Positions 1-9,714 of a stretch of 64,000 nucleotides of DNA are shown piece after piece. The notes beneath the pieces are model-generated. The model was not told the DNA's origin. It did not search any database and saw nothing but the letters and a program-made list of their open reading frames with translations. The translations under genes and the position numbers were made by a program. The stretch lies in assembly GCF_014854695.1 (NCBI RefSeq), contig NZ_CP027557.1, positions 2,046,001 to 2,110,000 of the forward strand, written 5' to 3'. The stretch's first letter is position 1, and the number at the start of each line of letters is the position of its first letter. Source of the stretch: Rhodococcus rhodochrous (GTDB taxonomy: Bacteria; Actinomycetota; Actinomycetes; Mycobacteriales; Mycobacteriaceae).

Positions 1-71
1 TCGCACACCCTGACCCGCCCTTGTTGCGTTGATCACCAGGTTTGTTTTTTCGGACGAGAGAAGGTCCACCC

Positions 72-1529
72 ATGTCCCGCTTCATCGACCGGGTGGTGCT
101 GCACGTCAGCGCCGGTAAGGGCGGCAACGGCTGCGCCTCCGTCCACCGCGAGAAGTTCAAGCCGCTCGGCGGCCCCGACGGCGGTAACGGAGGCAACGGC
201 GGCGACGTCGTCCTCGAAGTCGACCGCAACGTCCACACCCTGCTCGACTTCCACTTCCACCAGCACGCCAAGGCGACCAACGGTGCCCAGGGCGCCGGCG
301 GCCACCGCAACGGTGCCAACGGCGGCGACCTCGTCCTGAAGGTTCCCGACGGCACCGTCGTGCTCGACCGCGACGGACGGATCCTCGCCGACCTCGTGGG
401 CACCGGCACGCGTTTCGTCGCCGCGCACGGCGGTCGCGGTGGTCTCGGCAATGCCGCACTCGCGTCGAAGGCACGCAAGGCCCCCGGCTTCGCGCTGCTC
501 GGTGAGGAGGGTGAGGAACTCGATCTCGTCCTCGAACTGAAGTCCGTCGCCGACGTCGGTCTCGTGGGCTTCCCCTCGGCCGGCAAGTCGTCGCTCGTGT
601 CGGTGCTCTCGGCCGCGAAGCCGAAGATCGCCGACTACCCGTTCACCACCCTCGTGCCGAATCTCGGTGTGGTGCAGTCGGGCGACACGACCTTCACCGT
701 CGCCGACGTGCCCGGCCTGATCCCCGGCGCCAGTGAGGGCCGCGGTCTCGGCCTCGACTTCCTCCGTCATCTCGAGCGCTGCGCCGTGCTCGCGCACGTC
801 GTCGACTGCGCGACCCTCGAACCCGGCCGCGACCCGATCTCCGACATCGACGCGCTCGAGGCCGAACTCGCCGCCTACCAGCCCGCGTTGTCGGGCGACA
901 GCGGACTCGGCGACCTCGCCGAGCGCCCCCGCATCGTGATCCTCAACAAGGCCGACGTGCCCGACGCGAAGGAACTCGCCGAGTTCGTCACCCCCGAACT
1001 CGAGGCCCGCGGCTGGCCGGTCTTCACGATCTCGGCCGTGAGCCGCGACGGCCTGCGTCCGCTGACGTTCGCGCTCGCGAAGATGGTCGACGAATACCGC
1101 GAGGCACATCCGCCGGCCGCGCCGACCCGCCCGGTGATCCGTCCCGTCGCCCGCGACGAGGAGGCCTTCACCGTGGTCCGCGATCCCGAGGTGCCCGGCG
1201 GATTCATCGTGCGGGGCACCCGCCCCGAGCGGTGGGTGCGCCAGACGGCCTTCGACAACGACGAGGCCGTCGGTTACCTCGCCGACCGCCTCGCACGTCT
1301 CGGCGTCGAGGACAAGCTCGTCAAGCTCGGCGCGGAACCCGGATGCTGGGTCACCATCGGCGAGGTCGGCTTCGAGTGGGAACCGCAGACGCAGGCCGGC
1401 GTGGACGTCGTGCCCACCGGTCGCGGCACCGACGCCCGCCTCGACCAGGTCGACCGCGTCGGCGCCGCCGAACGTCGCCACGCCAAGAAGGTGCGCCGCG
1501 GTCTGGCCACCGACGACGAGTTCGAGTAA
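72..1529 (+). CDS. obg: Obg family GTPase
   Basis: Essential GTPase that binds the 50S subunit and links ribosome assembly to growth state. The 485-aa product has the glycine-rich Obg fold (about 1-158), then a G domain with Walker [10 protein letters not shown] (166-174), DVPG (212-215) and NKAD (292-295), and a C-terminal OCT domain (about 360-440). The ATG at 72 follows a GAGAAGG ribosome binding site; an earlier in-frame ATG at 42 would add ten non-conserved residues. proB follows 51 bases downstream on the same strand, a common actinobacterial pairing. The usual upstream neighbours rplU-rpmA would lie before the window. Confidence 0.97.
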   Translation: MSRFIDRVVLHVSAGKGGNGCASVHREKFKPLGGPDGGNGGNGGDVVLEVDRNVHTLLDFHFHQHAKATNGAQGAGGHRNGANGGDLVLKVPDGTVVLDRDGRILADLVGTGTRFVAAHGGRGGLGNAALASKARKAPGFALLGEEGEELDLVLELKSVADVGLVGFPSAGKSSLVSVLSAAKPKIADYPFTTLVPNLGVVQSGDTTFTVADVPGLIPGASEGRGLGLDFLRHLERCAVLAHVVDCATLEPGRDPISDIDALEAELAAYQPALSGDSGLGDLAERPRIVILNKADVPDAKELAEFVTPELEARGWPVFTISAVSRDGLRPLTFALAKMVDEYREAHPPAAPTRPVIRPVARDEEAFTVVRDPEVPGGFIVRGTRPERWVRQTAFDNDEAVGYLADRLARLGVEDKLVKLGAEPGCWVTIGEVGFEWEPQTQAGVDVVPTGRGTDARLDQVDRVGAAERRHAKKVRRGLATDDEFE

Positions 1530-1580
1530 CCGGCCCCGCGTTCCCACCGTTCAGGAAGCCCGAAGCGTACCGAGGAGAAC

Positions 1581-2684
1581 ATGAGCGACACCCGGGAGGT
1601 CGTCTCCCACGCCCGCAGCGTAGTGGTCAAGATCGGCTCGTCGGCGATCACGAGCCTGGTGGGTGGGCTCGACCGTGGCCGGCTCGATCGTCTCGTCGAT
1701 GCCATCGAGGCCCGGATCCGCACGGGTTCGAGTGTCGTCGTGGTCTCCTCGGGTGCGGTCGGTGCCGGGCTCGCACCGCTCGGTCTCACGAGTCGGCCGC
1801 GTGATCTCGCGACGAAGCAGGCTGCGGCCAGCGTCGGGCAGCTCACCCTCGCTCACGCCTGGGGCACCTCCTTCGCCCGCTACGACCGCACCGTGGGCCA
1901 GGTGCTGCTCACCGCCGACGACATCGGCCGGCGCATTCAGCATCGCAACGCGCAACGCACCCTCGACCGGCTGCGTTCGCTCGGGGCGGTCCCGGTGGTC
2001 AACGAGAACGACACCGTCGCGACCGTCGAACTGCGCTTCGGCGACAACGACCGGCTCGCCGCCCTCGTCGCGCATCTCATCGGCGCCGACGCGCTGATCC
2101 TGCTGTCCGACGTCGACGGCCTGTACGACGGGGATCCCCGCAAGGGCTCCGCGAACCTCATCCCCGAGGTCCGCACCCCCGAGGATCTCGACGGCGTGGT
2201 CGCCGGCTCGGGCGGCGCGCTGGGCACCGGTGGCATGGCGTCGAAACTGTCCGCGGCCCGTCTCGCGGCGGACTCCGGCGTGCCGGTGCTGCTCGCCGCG
2301 GCCGCCCAGGCCGATCGCGCGCTGGGCGCCGCCGACGTCGGCACGGCCTTCGCGGCCCGTCCGCAGCGTCTGTCGGCGCGGCGTTTCTGGGTGCGGCATG
2401 CTGCCGACGTCCACGGTTCGCTGTATCTCGACGAGGGTGCCGTGCGCGCCGTGATGGAGCGGCGACGCTCGCTGCTCGCCGCCGGAATCACCGGCACCAG
2501 TGGCGGTTTCCACGCCGGCGACGTCGTGGGCATCGTCGCGCCCGACGGCCGCACGGTTGCGCGCGGTGTGGTGGCCTACGACGCGTCCGAACTCGATTTC
2601 ATGATCGGCTTCTCGACCAGGCAGCTGCCGCCGGATCTCCAGCGACCCGTCGTGCACGCCGACGATCTCGTCCGGGTGGTCTGA
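1581..2684 (+). CDS. proB: Glutamate 5-kinase
   Basis: First step of proline synthesis: ATP-dependent phosphorylation of glutamate to gamma-glutamyl phosphate. The 367-aa protein has the amino-acid kinase fold with [10 protein letters not shown] (15-24), [10 protein letters not shown] (54-63), VVNENDTV (about 139-146) and FGDNDRL, followed by a C-terminal PUA domain (about 275-355), the full-length bacterial form. The ATG at 1581 follows GAGGAGAAC. It sits downstream of obg on the same strand and ends five bases before the convergent Sir2 gene. proA is not in the window. Confidence 0.97.
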   Translation: MSDTREVVSHARSVVVKIGSSAITSLVGGLDRGRLDRLVDAIEARIRTGSSVVVVSSGAVGAGLAPLGLTSRPRDLATKQAAASVGQLTLAHAWGTSFARYDRTVGQVLLTADDIGRRIQHRNAQRTLDRLRSLGAVPVVNENDTVATVELRFGDNDRLAALVAHLIGADALILLSDVDGLYDGDPRKGSANLIPEVRTPEDLDGVVAGSGGALGTGGMASKLSAARLAADSGVPVLLAAAAQADRALGAADVGTAFAARPQRLSARRFWVRHAADVHGSLYLDEGAVRAVMERRRSLLAAGITGTSGGFHAGDVVGIVAPDGRTVARGVVAYDASELDFMIGFSTRQLPPDLQRPVVHADDLVRVV

Positions 2685-2689
2685 GAACC

Positions 2690-3535
2690 TCACGAAGTCG
2701 GTGCGGTCACCGCGTCGGCCAGGAAGGCGAGGGTCTCCGAGGTACCCGCTTCGAGCTTGAGGGTCGCCAGCGCATCCCCGCGGGTGGGGCCGCGATTGAC
2801 CACCACCACCGGGATGTTCCGCTGCGCGGCGCGACGCACGAAACGCAGCCCCGACTGCACCGTCAGCGAACTCCCGGCGACCAGCAGGGCGTCGGCACTG
2901 TCCACCACCGAGAATGCGAGATCGACGCGCGGGCGCGGCACCGTCTCCCCGAAGTACACGATGTCGGGTTTGAGCATCCCGCCGCAGCGCTCGCAGTCCA
3001 CTACGACGAAGTCCTCGGTGTCGGTGACCACCGCGTCCGCGTCGGGGGCGACCTCGAGACCGGTCGTCGCGCGCATCCGGTCGTCGAATCCCGGATTGGC
3101 CGCGCACAGCCGCTCGTGCAGCGTGAACCGCGAGATGCGGTGTTCGCACGACAGGCATCGGACCTGCGCGTAGGTGCCGTGCAGGTCGACGACCCGCCGG
3201 CTGCTGGCCTTCGTGTGCAGCAGGTCGACGTTCTGGGTGATCACGCCGACGACGGAACCGGCGCGTTCGAGGGCCGCGAGCGCCCGGTGCCCGGCATTCG
3301 GGCGGGCGGCGTCCATGTGCTTCCAGCCGACGTGGTTGCGCGCCCAGTAGCGTTGCCGGAACTCCGCGTCGCCGACGAACTGCTGGTAGGTCATCGGGTT
3401 GCGGGGCGGCGAGTCCGGTCCGCGATAGTCGGGGATACCGGAGTCCGTCGACAGCCCGGCGCCGGTGAGAACAGCGATCCGACGGCCGTGCAGGAGAGTG
3501 GGCAGGTCGTCGGAACGGAGTGGAACGTCGATCAC
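2690..3535 (-). CDS. Sir2-family NAD-dependent protein deacylase
   Basis: Sirtuin removing acyl groups from protein lysines with NAD. The 281-aa product shows the NAD loop GAGLSTDSGIPDYRG (25-39), TQNVD (100-104), catalytic His119 in DLHG and a zinc ribbon of Cys127, Cys130, Cys181 and Cys184. The spacing and the absence of the class III Y..R pocket suggest a class II-like rather than desuccinylase type (inference). The GTG at 3535 is chosen because the protein then begins just before the Rossmann domain; upstream codons belong to the intergenic gap and to the ligase. It is convergent with proB. Confidence 0.92.
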   Translation of the reverse strand: MIDVPLRSDDLPTLLHGRRIAVLTGAGLSTDSGIPDYRGPDSPPRNPMTYQQFVGDAEFRQRYWARNHVGWKHMDAARPNAGHRALAALERAGSVVGVITQNVDLLHTKASSRRVVDLHGTYAQVRCLSCEHRISRFTLHERLCAANPGFDDRMRATTGLEVAPDADAVVTDTEDFVVVDCERCGGMLKPDIVYFGETVPRPRVDLAFSVVDSADALLVAGSSLTVQSGLRFVRRAAQRNIPVVVVNRGPTRGDALATLKLEAGTSETLAFLADAVTAPTS

Positions 3536-3540
3536 TCCAT

Positions 3541-5079
3541 CTACGGTAGGCCGCTTCCGGGAACCGGCGCTGCGGGCAGGAGCGCGCGGACCGCATCGAT
3601 GGTGTCGGCGTCGGCGGCCGACTTGTCGGGCCGGTACCGCAGCACCCGTGCGAAGCGCAGCGCCACCCCGCCCGGATAGCGGCTGCTGGTCTGCACTCCG
3701 TCGAGTTCGATCTCGACGACGATCGCGGGTCGCAGGTGGACGGTGTGCTCGTCGCGATGCGTCTCGTGGCGCGGGAATTCCTCTGTCTGCCACTGCAGCA
3801 GCGCGTCGGTGAGTCCCTTGAACGTCTTCCCGACCATGATCGGCGGACCACCGTCCGGGTCGCGGGCACCGAGGTGCAGATTGGACAGGAAGCCGGTGCG
3901 GCGCCCGTAACCCCACTCGGCGGCGAGCACCACGAGATCCAGGGGGTGCTCGGGTTTGACCTTCTGCCAGGCTCGGCCCCGGCGTCCGGCGGTGTAGGTC
4001 GACGTGAGCGACTTCACCATGACGCCCTCGTGACCGTTGCCGAGCGAGTCACCGAGATGCGCCTCGGCGCTGTCGGCGTCCGGAGCGACGAGCGCGGGGA
4101 TACGGTGCTCACCCGCGACACGGGCGAGCTGGTCGAGACGCACCGACAGTGGCTCGTCGAGCAGGTCGGCGCCGTCGAGGTGCAGGCAGTCGAAGAAGTA
4201 CGGGTAAAGGAGCAGTTCGCGTTCGGAGCGGGCACCGAACCGGCTCATGGTCTCCTGGAACGGTCGGGGACGGCCGGCATCGGTGAGCGCGAGTGTCTCG
4301 CCGTCGAGCACGACACTGCGGCACGGCAGTGCCCGGACGAGTTCGACCAGTTCGGGGACCGATGCGGTGATATCGCGCAGCGTGCGAGTGAAGATCCACA
4401 CGGCGTCCTCGTGGCGGTGCACCTGGATGCGTGCACCGTCGAGTTTGTATTCCACGCTCACGGCCCCGTCGAACTCGGTGAGTGCCGCCTCGAGCGACTC
4501 GGCGGGCGAGGCCAGCATCGGTCGGACCGGTCGGCCGAGTTCCAGGCCGAATTCCGCGAGCGCGTCGACGCCACCGTCGAAGGCCGCCGCCGCGGCCTGC
4601 GCGAGTCGGCCCGAGAGCATCACCGCCCGGCGGACCGGTTCGACGGGGAGACCGGCTGCCGCTGCGACCGCATCGGTCATCACCCCTTCGAGAGCACCCT
4701 GCCGCAGCTCACCACCGAGGAGCGCGACGAGGAAACGCTGCTCGGACTCGGTGGCCCGGCCGAACAGCTCCAGGAGCAGTTGCTGCCGCGCGGCGGTGGA
4801 TCCGGAACCCGCGATGCCGGCGAGGCGGTCGAGGAAGCCGGACACCTCGTCGACGGAGAGCGTCGGATCGTCGGCGACCGGCGCGGAGAGGCCGGCGAGG
4901 GTGCGGAAGCCGACACCCACGCGGCCCTGGGTCATCTCTCCGGACAACCATGAGACCACCGCTTCGACCTCGTGAGGTTCGGCGCGCCCGAGTATTTCCC
5001 GCAGCAGATCGATCTTGGTGCGTCGTGACCGTGTGGCGGCGACGGCAACGGAGGTGTCGACAACCGAGTGCAGCAGCAT
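3541..5079 (-). CDS. ligB: ATP-dependent DNA ligase (LigB-type)
   Basis: Seals nicks in DNA using ATP, as an accessory to the NAD-dependent LigA. The 512-aa protein has an N-terminal DNA-binding domain, the adenylation motif with nucleophile Lys212 in EYKLDGARIQVHR, and a C-terminal OB domain. Length and sequence match mycobacterial LigB rather than the three-domain NHEJ LigD. The ATG at 5079 gives a family-like N-terminus; its ribosome binding site is weak. It lies divergent from the LigD-type polymerase-domain gene, with 136 bases between the starts, and its end is only five bases from the Sir2 start. Confidence 0.93.
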   Translation of the reverse strand: MLLHSVVDTSVAVAATRSRRTKIDLLREILGRAEPHEVEAVVSWLSGEMTQGRVGVGFRTLAGLSAPVADDPTLSVDEVSGFLDRLAGIAGSGSTAARQQLLLELFGRATESEQRFLVALLGGELRQGALEGVMTDAVAAAAGLPVEPVRRAVMLSGRLAQAAAAAFDGGVDALAEFGLELGRPVRPMLASPAESLEAALTEFDGAVSVEYKLDGARIQVHRHEDAVWIFTRTLRDITASVPELVELVRALPCRSVVLDGETLALTDAGRPRPFQETMSRFGARSERELLLYPYFFDCLHLDGADLLDEPLSVRLDQLARVAGEHRIPALVAPDADSAEAHLGDSLGNGHEGVMVKSLTSTYTAGRRGRAWQKVKPEHPLDLVVLAAEWGYGRRTGFLSNLHLGARDPDGGPPIMVGKTFKGLTDALLQWQTEEFPRHETHRDEHTVHLRPAIVVEIELDGVQTSSRYPGGVALRFARVLRYRPDKSAADADTIDAVRALLPAAPVPGSGLP

Positions 5080-5215
5080 CGCTTCGACGTTAGCGCCCGG
5101 ACGTGCCACGCGGAGGAAATCGTGCGTCGGGGTGTATTTCCGCACGCCGGTGGGAATCGAGAGGCCAGGATGGTGCACAGGACGTGTGCACGAGGGGGAG
5201 GGACGGGAGAGGCGG

Positions 5216-6163
5216 ATGAGCAAGGACGCCGATGCAGTCGAACTCGACGTGGACGGTCGCACGGTGCGCATCACGCATCCCGATCGTGTGTACTTCCCCG
5301 AGATCGGGGCGACCAAGCTCGATCTCGCGAACTACTACCTGAGCGTGGGGGAGGGGATCGTCCGGGCACTCCGTGAGCGGCCCTGCATGCTGCACCGGTT
5401 CCCCGACGGTCTCGAAGGGCAGAAGGTGCACCAGAAGCGGCTGCCGCGCGGGGCTCCGGACTGGGTCGAGACCGTGCGGGTGCACTTCCCGCGCTACGAC
5501 CGCGACGCCGACGAACTGTGCGTGACCCGTCTCGCGGACGTCGTGTGGGCCGTGCAGATGTCCACCGTGGAGTTCCATCCGTGGAACTCTCGGCGCAGCG
5601 ACGTGGAGCGGCCCGACGAGTGGCGGATCGACCTCGATCCGATGCCCGACTGCGATTTCGATCGGGTGCGGCGCGTGGCGTCGGTGGCGCACGAGGTGCT
5701 CGACGAACTCGGTGCCGTGGGTTGGCCGAAGACCTCGGGAGGCGACGGCCTGCATGTCTACGTCCGGATCGCGCCGGAATGGGAGTTCGACGACGTCCGA
5801 AGGGCCGCATGGGCTTTCGCGCGGGAGGTGGAGCGGCGCGCGCCCGGCGACGTGACGACGGCGTGGTGGCGCAAGGAACGCGACCCGTCGGCGGTCTTCG
5901 TCGACTACAACCAGAACTCGCGCGACCACACGATCGCCAGTGCCTATTCCGTCCGCGGTGTGCCGGAGGCGACGGTCTCCACTCCGGTGCGGTGGGACGA
6001 GATCGACGACCTCGAACCACGGGACTTCACGATCCGGACCGTGCCGAAGCGGTTCGAGGAACTCGGCGACCTGCACGCGGGCATCGACGACGCGGTCTTC
6101 TCCCTCGATCCGCTCCTGGAATGGGCGGAACGCGACGAGAAGCAGGAGAAGGCGTCCGAGTGA
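5216..6163 (+). CDS. Stand-alone LigD-type primase/polymerase domain protein
   Basis: Archaeo-eukaryotic primase-like polymerase of the LigD PolDom family, which adds ribo- or deoxynucleotides at DNA gaps and breaks. The 315-aa protein contains the metal-binding pair Asp139/Asp141 (IDLDP) and Asp230 in VFVDYNQN, with DHTIASAYSVR following. No ligase or nuclease domain is attached and no Ku gene is nearby, so it resembles the separate mycobacterial PolD1/PolD2 proteins. The ATG at 5216 follows a GGGAGAGG-rich stretch. Divergent from ligB, so the two may be co-regulated (inference). Confidence 0.9.
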   Translation: MSKDADAVELDVDGRTVRITHPDRVYFPEIGATKLDLANYYLSVGEGIVRALRERPCMLHRFPDGLEGQKVHQKRLPRGAPDWVETVRVHFPRYDRDADELCVTRLADVVWAVQMSTVEFHPWNSRRSDVERPDEWRIDLDPMPDCDFDRVRRVASVAHEVLDELGAVGWPKTSGGDGLHVYVRIAPEWEFDDVRRAAWAFAREVERRAPGDVTTAWWRKERDPSAVFVDYNQNSRDHTIASAYSVRGVPEATVSTPVRWDEIDDLEPRDFTIRTVPKRFEELGDLHAGIDDAVFSLDPLLEWAERDEKQEKASE

Positions 6164-6201
6164 GCCCTGTGGCCCGGTAACGGTGACCCGGTAGACGTGG
6201 C

Positions 6202-7137
6202 CTAGTAGCCGGCGCTGGGATCGACGACCCCGATCGGCACGAGGCCGGACGCGAACCGTGTGACGTTCTCGGTCACGTGCTCGAGATAGGCCGGGATGCG
6301 CAGCGGGGGTGGATTGGCGTCGTGGGGGGTGATCACGGCGTTGGGGAGCGTCCACAACGGATGATCGTCGGGGAGCGGTTCGGGATCGGTGACGTCGAGC
6401 CCCGCGCCGCCGATCGCGCCGGATCGGAGAGCGGCGACGAGGGCGTCGGTGTCGACGAGATCGCCCCGGGCGACGTTGACGACCCACGCCGTGGATTTCA
6501 TCGCTGCGAGCTCGGTTGCACCGACGAGCTGCTCGACGTCGAGGGTGGCTGTCGCGGAGATGACGAAATGATCTGCCAGAGGCCATATCTCGTCGATGCG
6601 TTCGACGGGGAACGTCTCGATGGCCCCCGGCACGGGACGGCCGCTGCGGGTGACGGCGAGTGCGCGCGCCCCCAGCGCGGCCAGCATCGGGATCAGCGCC
6701 CGGCCGACACCGCCGGCGCCGATGATCCCGACCGTCGCGCCGCGGAGGGTGCCGACGACCGGCGCGAGACTCTCGGGTGTCCACGAGGTGGCCGCCAGAT
6801 GGGCCGGCAGGGCCCGGACCCCGGCGAGCAGGAGCAGGAGCGCGTGTTCGGCGACGGTCGTGGAGTACGCCGCGGCCGCCGACGTCCAGGTGACGCGAGG
6901 GTGGGCCTTGACGACGCCCTGCGACAGCCAGTACTCGACACCGGCGGACGGTAGCTGTACCCAGCGGACGGAGGCGGGGAGGACCTCGGGGAAGTCCTGC
7001 GGCCCGGCCGTCCAGACGAGCGCGTCGGGGGTGTCCTCGAGTCCGCAGGGCACGCCGCCCCCGCCCGTGACCGCCCGTTCGAAACGGGGGTCGCGCTCGG
7101 GGCCGACAGCGATGCGGGGCGCACGCTCGGGAGTCAT
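6202..7137 (-). CDS. D-isomer-specific 2-hydroxyacid dehydrogenase
   Basis: NAD(P)-dependent oxidoreductase of unknown substrate. The 311-aa protein has a Rossmann motif GIIGAGGVGR (137-146) and the catalytic set Arg224 (NVARGD), Glu253 (TDPEP) and His272 (ITPHD). The family includes glyoxylate/hydroxypyruvate reductases and phosphoglycerate dehydrogenases; the short length argues against SerA. The ATG at 7137 has a GAGACC sequence just upstream; an in-frame ATG at 7173 is possible. It lies 49 bases beyond ectC on the same strand and could be read through from the ectoine operon, but nothing links it to ectoine synthesis. Confidence 0.88.
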   Translation of the reverse strand: MTPERAPRIAVGPERDPRFERAVTGGGGVPCGLEDTPDALVWTAGPQDFPEVLPASVRWVQLPSAGVEYWLSQGVVKAHPRVTWTSAAAAYSTTVAEHALLLLLAGVRALPAHLAATSWTPESLAPVVGTLRGATVGIIGAGGVGRALIPMLAALGARALAVTRSGRPVPGAIETFPVERIDEIWPLADHFVISATATLDVEQLVGATELAAMKSTAWVVNVARGDLVDTDALVAALRSGAIGGAGLDVTDPEPLPDDHPLWTLPNAVITPHDANPPPLRIPAYLEHVTENVTRFASGLVPIGVVDPSAGY

Positions 7138-7186
7138 GGTCTCGACTCTAAGCGTCCGCCCCGCATCGGTCACGTGGTTACCGCAC

Positions 7187-7585
7187 TCAGGCGGGCTCGA
7201 CGATCAACGGGTACACACCGTTCTCGTCGTGCACCTCACGGCCGGTGACCGGGGGATTGAAGACGCACAGCATGCGCATGCGCGTGTCGGGGAGCACGCG
7301 GTGACGCTCGTGTCCGTTGAGCAGGTACATCGTGCCCGGAGCGAGGTCGTACTCCACGTCGTTGTCGAGGTCCTGGAGCTTGCCGGTGCCCTCGACGAGC
7401 CACACGGCCTCGACGTGGTTGGCGTAGTGGAACTCGTTGACGGTGCCGGGTTCGATGGTGGTCTCGTGGAACGAGAAGCCCACCTTGTCGCCGGCGAGGA
7501 CGATGCGCTTGCTGCGCCACTGGCCGTCCTCCGAGACGACGTCGCGCTCGGTGCCGGTGATCTCTTCTGTCGTACGAACGATCAT
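7187..7585 (-). CDS. ectC: L-ectoine synthase
   Basis: Last step of ectoine synthesis, cyclising N-gamma-acetyl-diaminobutyrate to the compatible solute ectoine. The 132-aa cupin matches the family's usual length, with metal-site residues in EFHYANHVEAVW and a GHERHRV segment. The ATG at 7585 follows AAAGGACTTTC. It is the last gene of ectA-ectB-ectC, 56 bases after ectB. No ectD hydroxylase gene is adjacent, so this locus would make ectoine and not hydroxyectoine. Confidence 0.97.
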   Translation of the reverse strand: MIVRTTEEITGTERDVVSEDGQWRSKRIVLAGDKVGFSFHETTIEPGTVNEFHYANHVEAVWLVEGTGKLQDLDNDVEYDLAPGTMYLLNGHERHRVLPDTRMRMLCVFNPPVTGREVHDENGVYPLIVEPA

Positions 7586-7641
7586 GGGTGTCGAAAGTCC
7601 TTTTTCTGCAAGTGGGTTCGAGCGGGCGGAGCGGGGACCGC

Positions 7642-8931
7642 TCAGGAACGGACCTTGGCGGTCGCTTCCGCCAAAATGTTCAGCCCGAACTCGAGTTCGT
7701 CGTCGGTGATGGTCAGCGGCGGCAGCAGCTTGACGACCTCGTCCGACGGACCGGAGGTCTCGGCGAGCAGACCCTCTTCGAAGGCCAGGGCGCAGACCTT
7801 GTCGGCGTCCTCCGCCTTGTCGAAGACCAGGCCCTGGACCAGGCCGCGGCCGCGGGTCGAGACGCCGTCGAACATGTCCGACAGGTTCATGAAGGTCTGG
7901 CGGATGCGCTCGCCCTTGCGCAGGGTGTCGCGCTCGAGCTTGTCGTCGGCCCAGTAGTGCTCGAGGGCGGCAGCCGCCGTCACGAAGGCCGGGTTGTTGC
8001 CGCGGAAGGTGCCGTTGTGCTCGCCCGGACCCCATACGTCGAGCTCACGCTTGAACAGGGTGAGCGCCAGCGGCATTCCGTATCCGCCGATCGACTTCGA
8101 CAGGGTCACGATGTCGGGCGTGATGCCGGCGATCTCGAACGAGAAGAACGGGCCGGTGCGGCCGCAGCCCATCTGCACGTCGTCGACGATCAGCAGGATG
8201 TCGCGTTCCTTGCACAGGTCGGCCAGAGCACGAAGCCACTCGGGGCGAGCAACATTCACGCCGCCTTCACCCTGCACGGTCTCGACGATGACCGCGGCCG
8301 GACGGTTCAGGCCGCTGCCCGCGTCGTCGAGGACCCGCGAGAACCACTGGAAGTCCTCGGTGACACCGTTGAAGTAGTTGTCGAACGGCATCGGCGTCGC
8401 GTGGACGAGAGGCACACCCGCGCCGGCGCGCTTCATCGAGTTGCCGGTCACCGACAGCGCACCCAGGGTCATGCCGTGGAAAGCGTTGGTGAAGTTGATG
8501 ATCGACTCGCGACCGGTCACCTTACGGGCGAGCTTCAGAGCCGCCTCGACGGCGTTCGTGCCGGTCGGGCCGGGGAACTGGACCTTGTAGTCCAGGCCAC
8601 GCGGTGCGAGCACGTGCGACTCGAAGGTCTCGAGCAGCTTGCGCTTGGCGACGGTGTACATGTCGAGGCCGTGGGTGACGCCGTCGCTCATGATGTAGTC
8701 GACCAGGGCCGACTTGAGCACCGGGTTGTTGTGGCCGTAGTTCAGGGCTCCGGCGCCGGCGAAGAAGTCGAGGTAGTCCTTGCCGTCCTCGCTGCGCAGC
8801 CAGGATCCCGATGCCTTGTCGAAAACGGCGGGCCAGCCGCGGCTGTAACTCCGAACCTCGGATTCGAGGTGCGAGAAAATCGAGGTATCGGGCTTACCGG
8901 TGGTCTCGGGCTTGTTTTCCAGGATGGTCAT
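7642..8931 (-). CDS. ectB: Diaminobutyrate-2-oxoglutarate transaminase
   Basis: PLP enzyme making L-2,4-diaminobutyrate from aspartate semialdehyde and glutamate, the first step of ectoine synthesis. The 429-aa class III aminotransferase has Asp250 in IVDDVQMGCGRTG and the PLP lysine Lys279 in TLSKSIGG. Start ATG at 8931 with AGGAGGACC upstream. It lies 60 bases after ectA and 56 before ectC in one operon. Confidence 0.97.
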   Translation of the reverse strand: MTILENKPETTGKPDTSIFSHLESEVRSYSRGWPAVFDKASGSWLRSEDGKDYLDFFAGAGALNYGHNNPVLKSALVDYIMSDGVTHGLDMYTVAKRKLLETFESHVLAPRGLDYKVQFPGPTGTNAVEAALKLARKVTGRESIINFTNAFHGMTLGALSVTGNSMKRAGAGVPLVHATPMPFDNYFNGVTEDFQWFSRVLDDAGSGLNRPAAVIVETVQGEGGVNVARPEWLRALADLCKERDILLIVDDVQMGCGRTGPFFSFEIAGITPDIVTLSKSIGGYGMPLALTLFKRELDVWGPGEHNGTFRGNNPAFVTAAAALEHYWADDKLERDTLRKGERIRQTFMNLSDMFDGVSTRGRGLVQGLVFDKAEDADKVCALAFEEGLLAETSGPSDEVVKLLPPLTITDDELEFGLNILAEATAKVRS

Positions 8932-8991
8932 GTCGTGGTCCTCCTGTGATTATTCGAGAATTATGAGATGTCGCGCGCACATGCGCTGCGA

Positions 8992-9573
8992 TCATTCGCC
9001 GATGGTGTAGAGATCCTCGGCCAGATGTGAATCAGGGAAATCGTCGGGCGCGAACAACTCGGTGCGAGTGATATGCGTTCCGCGGCGACGCGCGAGAGCG
9101 GTGAACATTGCGATCGACGCTTCGTTGTCGGGACTCACCGTCGTTTCCAGACGGGTCACGCCGAGCGGCTCGAGTCGGTCGAGCAGAGCGTCGAGCATAC
9201 GGCCGGCCACTCCACGTCCACGCTGGTCTGCGTCGACTGCCACCTGCCAGACGAACAGGGTGTTCGGGGAGTCGGGGCGGCGGTAGCCGGTCACGAATCC
9301 CACGGGGCGATCGGTGTCGTCCGTTGCGACGACCGATGTGTCGGCGAAATCGCGACACCACAGCACATATGCGTAACCGGAATTGACGTCGAGAACCTGC
9401 GAATCACGCGCGATCTGCCAGAGTCGTCTACCGTCGGCGATACGCGGACGCCGGAATTCGATTGCAGCCGGCTCACTACCGGACTCGGTTGCGGCCACGT
9501 CCGAAGATGTGGTCGCGATATTCGTTTCAGCCGAGTCGGGGGTCGGGGTACTTCTTTCCTTGACGGGCCTCAT
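8992..9573 (-). CDS. ectA: Diaminobutyrate acetyltransferase
   Basis: GNAT-family enzyme that acetylates L-2,4-diaminobutyrate at the gamma-amino group. The core (about residues 40-190) has the acetyl-CoA loop QRGRGVAGRML and the EctA-typical SGYAYVLWCRDF. The ATG at 9573 gives 193 aa and has AAAGGA three bases upstream; another in-frame ATG at 9666 would give 224 aa but abuts a CRP-type palindrome and lacks a ribosome binding site. The first about 35 residues are Ser/Thr/Glu-rich and unlikely to be conserved. First gene of ectABC. Confidence 0.93.
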   Translation of the reverse strand: MRPVKERSTPTPDSAETNIATTSSDVAATESGSEPAAIEFRRPRIADGRRLWQIARDSQVLDVNSGYAYVLWCRDFADTSVVATDDTDRPVGFVTGYRRPDSPNTLFVWQVAVDADQRGRGVAGRMLDALLDRLEPLGVTRLETTVSPDNEASIAMFTALARRRGTHITRTELFAPDDFPDSHLAEDLYTIGE

Positions 9574-9668
9574 ATGTCCTTTCAACCTAACAACTTCCGG
9601 TGTCGAGATCACGCCCGTGTCCGGAATCGGGATCGGAACCCTGTGGTCCGTGCAGGTCGAGCGCATGT

Positions 9669-9684
9669 TGTGATGCCGGTCACA
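9669..9684 (-). promoter_or_regulatory. CRP/GlxR-type operator upstream of ectA
   Basis: Perfect palindrome TGTGA-N6-TCACA, the consensus half-sites for cyclic-AMP receptor-type regulators (Crp in mycobacteria, GlxR in corynebacteria). It lies 96 bases upstream of the chosen ectA start and in the only gap (9574-9714) between ectA and recQ, so ectABC is the natural target. The site is seen directly; the regulator and its effect are inferred. Confidence 0.65.
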
Positions 9685-9714
9685 AACATGTTACGTCGGT
9701 CCTCCTCGTGGCGA

